NCBI RefSeq assembly: GCF_000003605.2
Contig: NW_003132014.1
Span: forward strand, 1-15,306
From: Saccoglossus kowalevskii
Taxonomy: Eukaryota; Hemichordata; Enteropneusta; Harrimaniidae
DNA: 15,306 nt
Direction of reading: 5' to 3'
Both the position numbers and the translations under genes were made by a program. The notes below the pieces were generated by a model. It ran no database searches. It had not been told where the DNA came from and saw nothing but the letters and a program-made list of their open reading frames with translations. Shown here one piece after another: positions 11,168 to 15,306 of this stretch (its first letter is position 1; every line of letters begins with the position of its first letter).

Positions 11168-11691
11168 ATGTATGCATTAAATTGCCACAATGACATTATG
11201 ACAGGAGGTGACCATACAACCATGGTAGTAGTCCCAAACATGGAATAATGTTTATGTGGCAAAATTGACGTATGTATGCATTAAATTGCCACAATGACAT
11301 TATGACAGTAGGTGACCATACAACCATGGTACGTAGTCCCAAACATGGAATAAAGTTTATGTGGCAAAATTGACGTATGTATGCATTAAATTGCCACAAT
11401 GACATTATGACAGGAGGTGTCCATACAACCATGGTACGTAGTCCCAAACATGGAATAAAGTTTATGTGGCAAAATTGAAATATGTATTCATTAAATTGCC
11501 ACAATGATATTATGTCAGGAAGTGACCATACAACCATGGTACGTAGTCCCAAACAAGGAATATGGTTTATGTGGCAAAATTGAGCTATGTATGCATTAAA
11601 TTGCCACAATGACATTATGACAGGAGGTGGCCATACAACCATGGTACGTAGTCCCAAACATGGAATAATGTTTATGTGGCAAAATTAAAGT
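11168..11691. repeat. Five-unit link with a 104-base unit and a G/K hybrid
   Basis: Unit 11168-11271 lost the C of TACGTAG and is 104 bases long. Unit 11272 has the G marker CAGTAGG on the left and the K marker AATAAAG on the right, so it looks like a G/K hybrid with the intervening unit removed. The others are a K-like unit with GGTGTCC at 11377, S at 11482 and T at 11587. Confidence 0.78.
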
Positions 11692-12428
11692 ATGTATGCA
11701 TTAAATTGCCACAATGACATTATGACAGTAGGTGACCATACAACCATGGTACGTAGTCCCAAACATGGAATAATGTTTATGTGGCAAAATTGACGTATGT
11801 ATGCACTTAAATTGCCACAATGACATTATGACAGGAGGTGGTCATACAACCATGGTACGTAGTCCCAAACACGGAATAATGTTTATGTGGCAAAATTGAC
11901 GTATGTATGCATTAAATTGCCACAATGACATTATGACAGGAGGTGACCATACAACCATGCTACGTAGTCCCAAACATGGAATAAAGTTTATGTGGCAAAA
12001 TTGACGTATGTATGCATTAAATTGCCACAATGACATTATGACAGGAGGTGTCCATACAACCATGGTACGTAGTCCCAAACAAGGAATAATGTTTATGTGG
12101 CAAAACTGACGTATGTATGCATTAAATTGCCGCAATGACATTATGACAGTAGGTGACCATACAACCATGGTACGTAGTCCCAAACATGGAATAATGTTTA
12201 TGTGGCAAAATTGACGTATGTATGCACTTAAATTGCCACAATGACATTATGACAGGAGGTGGTCATACAACCATGGTACGTAGTCCCAAACATGGAATAA
12301 AGTTTATGTGGCAAAATTGAAATATGTATTCATTAAATTGCCACAATGATATTATGTCAGGAAGTGACCATACAACCATGGTACGTAGTCCCAAACAAGG
12401 AATATGGTTTATGTGGCAAAATTGAGCT
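11692..12428. repeat. Higher-order block G-C-K-Q-G-C/K-S, full copy
   Basis: The units are G at 11692, C at 11797 (with CCCAAACACGG), K at 11903, Q at 12008 (GGTGTCC), G with GCCGCAAT at 12113, a C/K hybrid at 12218 and S at 12324. It parallels 2551-3287 unit by unit until 12218. That hybrid combines the extra C and GGTGGTCAT of type C with the AATAAAG and GAAAT tail of type K. Exactly one unit is missing relative to 3077-3287. Confidence 0.85.
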
Positions 12429-12638
12429 ATGTATGCATTAAATTGCCACAATGACATTATGACAGGAGGTGACCATACAACCATGACACGTAGTCCCAAA
12501 CATGGAATAATGTTTATGTGGCAAAATGGAAGTATGTATGCATTAAATTGCCACAATGACATTATGACAGGAGGTGACCATACAACCATGGTACGTAGTG
12601 CCAAACAAGGAATAATGTTCATGTGGCAAAATTGACGT

Positions 12639-12743
12639 ATGTATGCATTAAATTGCCACAATGACATTATGACAGGAGGTGACCATACAACCATGGTACG
12701 TAGTCCCAAACATGGAATAATGTTTATGTGGCAAAATTGACGT
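12639..12743. repeat. Reference 105-base unit
   Basis: This unit matches at every base the consensus I formed by reading the array, so I use it for unit numbering (base 1 is the A of ATGTATGCAT). It has 40 G or C bases in 105. Palindromes are ATGCAT at 5-10, ACCATGGT at 52-59 and TACGTA at 59-64. The inverted-repeat arms are 15-32 and 79-96. Variation in the rest of the array clusters at unit bases 7, 14, 26-27, 34-44, 58-64, 75, 82-83, 92/95 and 99-105. Bases 101-105 are the most variable part. Confidence 0.9.
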
Positions 12744-12775
12744 ATGTATGCATTAATTTGCCACAATGACATTAT
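12717..12775. other. Inverted repeat across a unit junction (example of a recurring hairpin)
   Basis: The right arm at 12717-12734, ATAATGTTTATGTGGCAA, is the reverse complement of the left arm at 12758-12775, TTGCCACAATGACATTAT, at 15 of 18 positions. Pairing is eight bases, a three-base mismatch, then seven bases. The loop is 23 bases and contains ATGCAT. The same arms occur at nearly every junction (unit bases 79-96 and 15-32 of the next unit). Units with AATATGG or GTTGCC have weaker pairing. Whether it forms as DNA cruciform or RNA hairpin is not shown by the sequence. Confidence 0.8.
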
Positions 12776-13058
12776 GACAGGAGGTGGCCATACAACCATG
12801 GTACGTAGTCCCAAACATGGAATAATGTTTATGTGACAAAATTGACGTATGTATGCATTAATTTGCCACAATGACATTATGACAGGAGGTGGCCATACAA
12901 CCATGGTACGTAGTCCCAAACATGGAATAATGTTTATGTGGCAAAATGGAAGTATGTATGCATTAATTTGCCACAATGACATTATGACAGGAGGTGGCCA
13001 TACAACCATGGTACGTAGTCCCAAACATGGAATAATGTTTATGTGGCAAAATGGAAGT

Positions 13059-13584
13059 ATGTATGCATTAATTTGCCACAATGACATTATGACAGGAAGT
13101 GACCATACAACCATGGTACGTAGTCCCAAACAAGGAATATGGTTTATGTGGCAAAATTGAAATATGTATGCATTAAATTGCCACAATGGCATTATGACTG
13201 GAGGTGACCATACAGCCATGGTACGTAGTCCCAAACAAGGAATATGGTTTATGTGGCAAAATTGAGCTATGTATGCATTAAATTGCCACAATGACATTAT
13301 GACAGGAGGTGACCATACAACCACGACACGTAGTCCCAAACATGGAATAATGATTATGTGGCAAAATGGAAGTATGTATGCATTAAATTGCCACAATGAC
13401 ATTATGACAGGAAGTGACCATACAACCATGGTACGTAGTCCCAAACAAGGAATATGGTTTATGTTGCCAAATTGAAATATGTATGCATTAAATTGCCACA
13501 ATGACATTATGACAGGAAGTGACCATACAACCATGGTACGTAGTCCCAAACAAGGAATCATGGTTTATGTGGCAAAATTGAGCT
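13059..13584. repeat. Five-unit segment, partner of 7593-8117
   Basis: It carries the marker unit with CCACGACACG and ATGATTATG at 13269-13373. The last unit, 13479-13584, has one extra base (AATCATGG instead of AATATGG) and is 106 bases long. That extra base creates a CAT, which is the apparent start codon of the longest minus-strand open frame. Confidence 0.83.
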
Positions 13585-14109
13585 ATGTATGCATTAAATT
13601 GCCACAATGACATTATGACAGGAGGTGGCCATACAACCATGGTACGTAGTCCCAAACATGGAATAATGTTTATGTGGCAAAATTAAAGTATGTATGCATT
13701 AAATTGCCACAATGACATTATGTCAGGAGGTGACCATACAGCCATGGTACGTAGTCCCAAACAAGGAATAATGTTTATGTGGCAAAATTGACGTATGTAT
13801 GCATTAAATTGCCACAATGACACTATGACAGGAGGTGACCATACAACCATGGTACGTAGTCCCAAACAAGGAATAATGTTTATGTGGCAAAACTGACGTA
13901 TGTATGCATTAAATTGCCACAATGACATTATGACAGGAAGTGACCATACAACCATGGTACGTAGTCCCAAACAAGGAATATGGTTTATGTTGCCAAATTG
14001 AAATATGTATGCATTAAATTGCCACAATGACATTATGACAGGAAGTGACCATACAACCATGGTACATAGTCCCAAACAAGGAATATGGTTTATGTGGCAA
14101 AATTGAGCT
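13585..14109. repeat. Five-unit mixed stretch with a 3812-4021-like part
   Basis: Units 13585-13899 follow the same order as 5072-5386. Units 13900-14109 match 3812-4021 and 6333-6542 in order: a GTTGCC unit, then a GGAAG unit with TACATAG. The following unit, 14110, continues that match with ATGACTGG and CATGAAATAATG. The stretch is therefore a joint between two older segments. Confidence 0.75.
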
Positions 14110-14423
14110 ATGTATGCATTAAATTGCCACAATGACATTATGACTGGAGCTGACCATACAACCATGGTACGTAGTCCCAAACATGAAATAATGTTTATGT
14201 GGCAAAATTAAAGTATGTATGCATTAAATTGCCACAATGACATTATGACAGAAGGTGACCATACAACCCTGGCACGTAGTCCCAACAAGGAATATGGTTT
14301 ATGTGGCGAAATTGAAATATGTATGCATGAAATTGCCACAATGACATTATGACTGGAGGTGGCCATACAACCATGGTACGTAGTCCCATACATGGAATAA
14401 TGTTTATGTGGCAAAATTAAAGT
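14110..14423. repeat. Three-unit repeat, copy 1 (314 bases)
   Basis: It pairs with 14844-15157, 734 bases downstream, with two differences by hand count (C/G in GGAGCTGACC and G/T in GCATGAAATT). Its middle unit has a rare combination: CAGAAGG, CCCTGGCACG, a missing A giving TCCCAACAAGG, and GGCGAAATTG. All four recur in copy 2. Confidence 0.9.
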
Positions 14424-14843
14424 ATGTATGCATTAAATTGCCACAATGACATTATGACTGGAGGTGGCCATACAACCATGGTACGTAGTCCCAAACATGG
14501 AATAATGTATATGTGGCAAAATTGAAGTATGTACGCATTAAATTGCCACAATGACATTATGACAGGAGGTGACCATACAACCATGGTACGTAGTCCCAAA
14601 CAAGGAATAATGTTTATGTGGCAAAATTGACGTATTTATGCATTAAATTGCCACAATGACATTATGACAGGAGGTGACCATACAACCATGGTACATAGTC
14701 CCAAACAAAGAATAATGTTTATGTGGCAAAATTGACGTATGTATGCATAAAATTGCCACAATGACATTATGACAGGAGGTGACCATACAACCATGGTACG
14801 TAGTCCCAAACAAGGAATAATGTTTATGTGGCAAAATTGACGT
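14424..14843. repeat. Four spacer units between the three-unit repeats
   Basis: The first unit has ATGACTGG, GGTGGCC and ATGTATATG. The next three are GGTGACC units with CAAGG or CAAAG and GACGT tails, resembling 1711-2025 in type. Singletons include ATGTACGCAT at 14529, ATTTATGCAT at 14634 and GCATAAAATT at 14739. Confidence 0.75.
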
Positions 14844-15157
14844 ATGTATGCATTAAATTGCCACAATGACATTATGACTGGAGGTGACCATACAACCATG
14901 GTACGTAGTCCCAAACATGAAATAATGTTTATGTGGCAAAATTAAAGTATGTATGCATTAAATTGCCACAATGACATTATGACAGAAGGTGACCATACAA
15001 CCCTGGCACGTAGTCCCAACAAGGAATATGGTTTATGTGGCGAAATTGAAATATGTATGCATTAAATTGCCACAATGACATTATGACTGGAGGTGGCCAT
15101 ACAACCATGGTACGTAGTCCCATACATGGAATAATGTTTATGTGGCAAAATTAAAGT
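14844..15157. repeat. Three-unit repeat, copy 2 (314 bases)
   Basis: This is the partner of 14110-14423, with the same rare middle unit, 104 bases long, at 14949-15052. Its last unit (15053-15157) also begins the homology with 1501-1755. Confidence 0.9.
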
Positions 15158-15306
15158 ATGTATGCATTAAATTGCCACAATGACATTATGACAGGAGGTG
15201 GCCATACAACCATTGTACGTAGTCCCAAACATGGAATAATGTTTATGTGGCAAAATTAAAGTATGTATGCATTAAATTGCCACAATGACATTATGACAGG
15301 AGTGAC
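15053..15306. repeat. Segment homologous to 1501-1755
   Basis: The shared rare markers are ATGACTGG with CCCATACATGG in the first unit and CCATTGTACG in the second. I count one substitution in the first two units (AAAAATAAAG versus AAAATTAAAG) and one missing G close to the window end. The copies are about 13.55 kb apart, the longest-range homology in the window. Confidence 0.85.
15263..15306. repeat. Partial unit at right edge
   Basis: This is the first 44-45 bases of a unit, with one G missing in GGAGTGAC near the cut. The array continues beyond the window. Confidence 0.95.

Larger units (their letters stand above)
12429..13058. repeat. Six-unit mixed stretch including the reference unit
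   Basis: The units at 12429 and 12534 parallel 4547-4756, sharing the rare ATGTTCATG change (12534 with 4652). Then come the reference unit (12639) and three TAATTTGCC units with GGTGGCC (12744, 12849, 12954). The tail of unit 12744 reads TGTGACAAA. Phase is exact throughout. Confidence 0.75.
1..15306. repeat. Satellite array of 105-base units, head to tail, filling the window
   Basis: Unit starts (ATGTATGCAT or a close variant) recur every 105 bases from position 31 to 15263, giving 145 complete units plus a partial unit at each edge. The phase moves only at 15 one-base indels: eleven insertions and four deletions, net +7. This accounts exactly for the 15,232 bases between 31 and 15262. All units point the same way. 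Each usual unit holds ATGCAT, GGTGACC, CCATGG and TACGTA in that order. No interruption by foreign DNA is seen. No gene is annotated: the open frames on both strands follow the 35-codon period, contain the same peptide over and over, and end at variant stops or indels. Such arrays are typical of eukaryotic heterochromatin; which chromosome region and which species cannot be read from the sequence. Confidence 0.98.

Noticed and set aside
12263-13561. Minus-strand open frame of 432 codons
   Set aside because: It is about twelve copies of one 35-residue peptide, opens at a CAT created by a one-base insertion in the satellite, and closes where a GGTGGTCAT unit gives TGA. There is no unique sequence, plausible domain or codon-level conservation.
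1-15306. CRISPR array
   Set aside because: There is no alternation of constant repeat and unique spacer. The whole 105-base unit is repeated, and its length and variation fit satellite DNA.
1-15306. Minisatellite inside a repetitive-protein gene
   Set aside because: The unit is a multiple of three, but stops and frameshifts are frequent in all candidate frames, both strands are equally open, and no flanking coding sequence is visible.
1-15306. CENP-B box or other known centromere protein site
   Set aside because: Reading the unit and its main variants on both strands, I found no TTCG-N-CGGGA-like core. Centromere identity is therefore not supported by a motif.
1-15306. Assembly collapse or false expansion
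   Set aside because: Cannot be excluded for the nearly identical 1,052-base copies. However, the many private variants and the ordered mosaic argue that most of the array is real sequence rather than repeated assembly of one read.

Overview
The whole 15,306-base window is one satellite DNA array. A unit of 105 bases repeats head to tail, always in the same orientation, from the first base to the last. I place 145 complete units between positions 31 and 15262. A 30-base tail of one unit lies at the left edge and a 44-base head of another at the right edge, so the array continues past both ends of the window. The unit is about 38% GC (counted on the reference unit 12639-12743). I see no unique sequence, transposon, RNA gene or credible protein-coding gene. 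Long arrays of this kind with layered higher-order duplications are typical of eukaryotic heterochromatin (pericentromeric, centromeric or subtelomeric). The sequence alone does not let me name the organism or a known satellite family.

The units differ by a limited set of shared variants, and these reveal a mosaic history. Positions 1-2550 and 12429-15306 hold mixed unit types. Between them, four stretches (2551-3287, 5387-5807, 8328-9168, 9169-12428) share an ordered series of recognisable unit types, here called G, C, K, Q, S and T. Two other stretches (3288-4861 and 5808-7382) are copies of one 15-unit block. The clearest recent event is a 1,052-base tandem duplication, 9064-10115 and 10116-11167, with two differences by hand count. 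Several units are visible hybrids of two neighbouring types and mark crossover points inside a unit.

Two intrinsic properties of the unit stand out. First, it carries an imperfect inverted repeat: unit bases 15-32 match the reverse complement of bases 79-96 at 15 of 18 positions. Each junction between units can therefore draw a hairpin with a 23-base loop, and the most variable bases of the unit lie in that loop. Second, 105 is a multiple of three, so an open frame in one unit stays open through the next. This produces long open frames on both strands (up to 432 codons on the minus strand) that I do not consider genes.

No genes act together here. The biology is that of repeat turnover: unequal crossover, segment duplication and possibly hairpin-driven local inversion.
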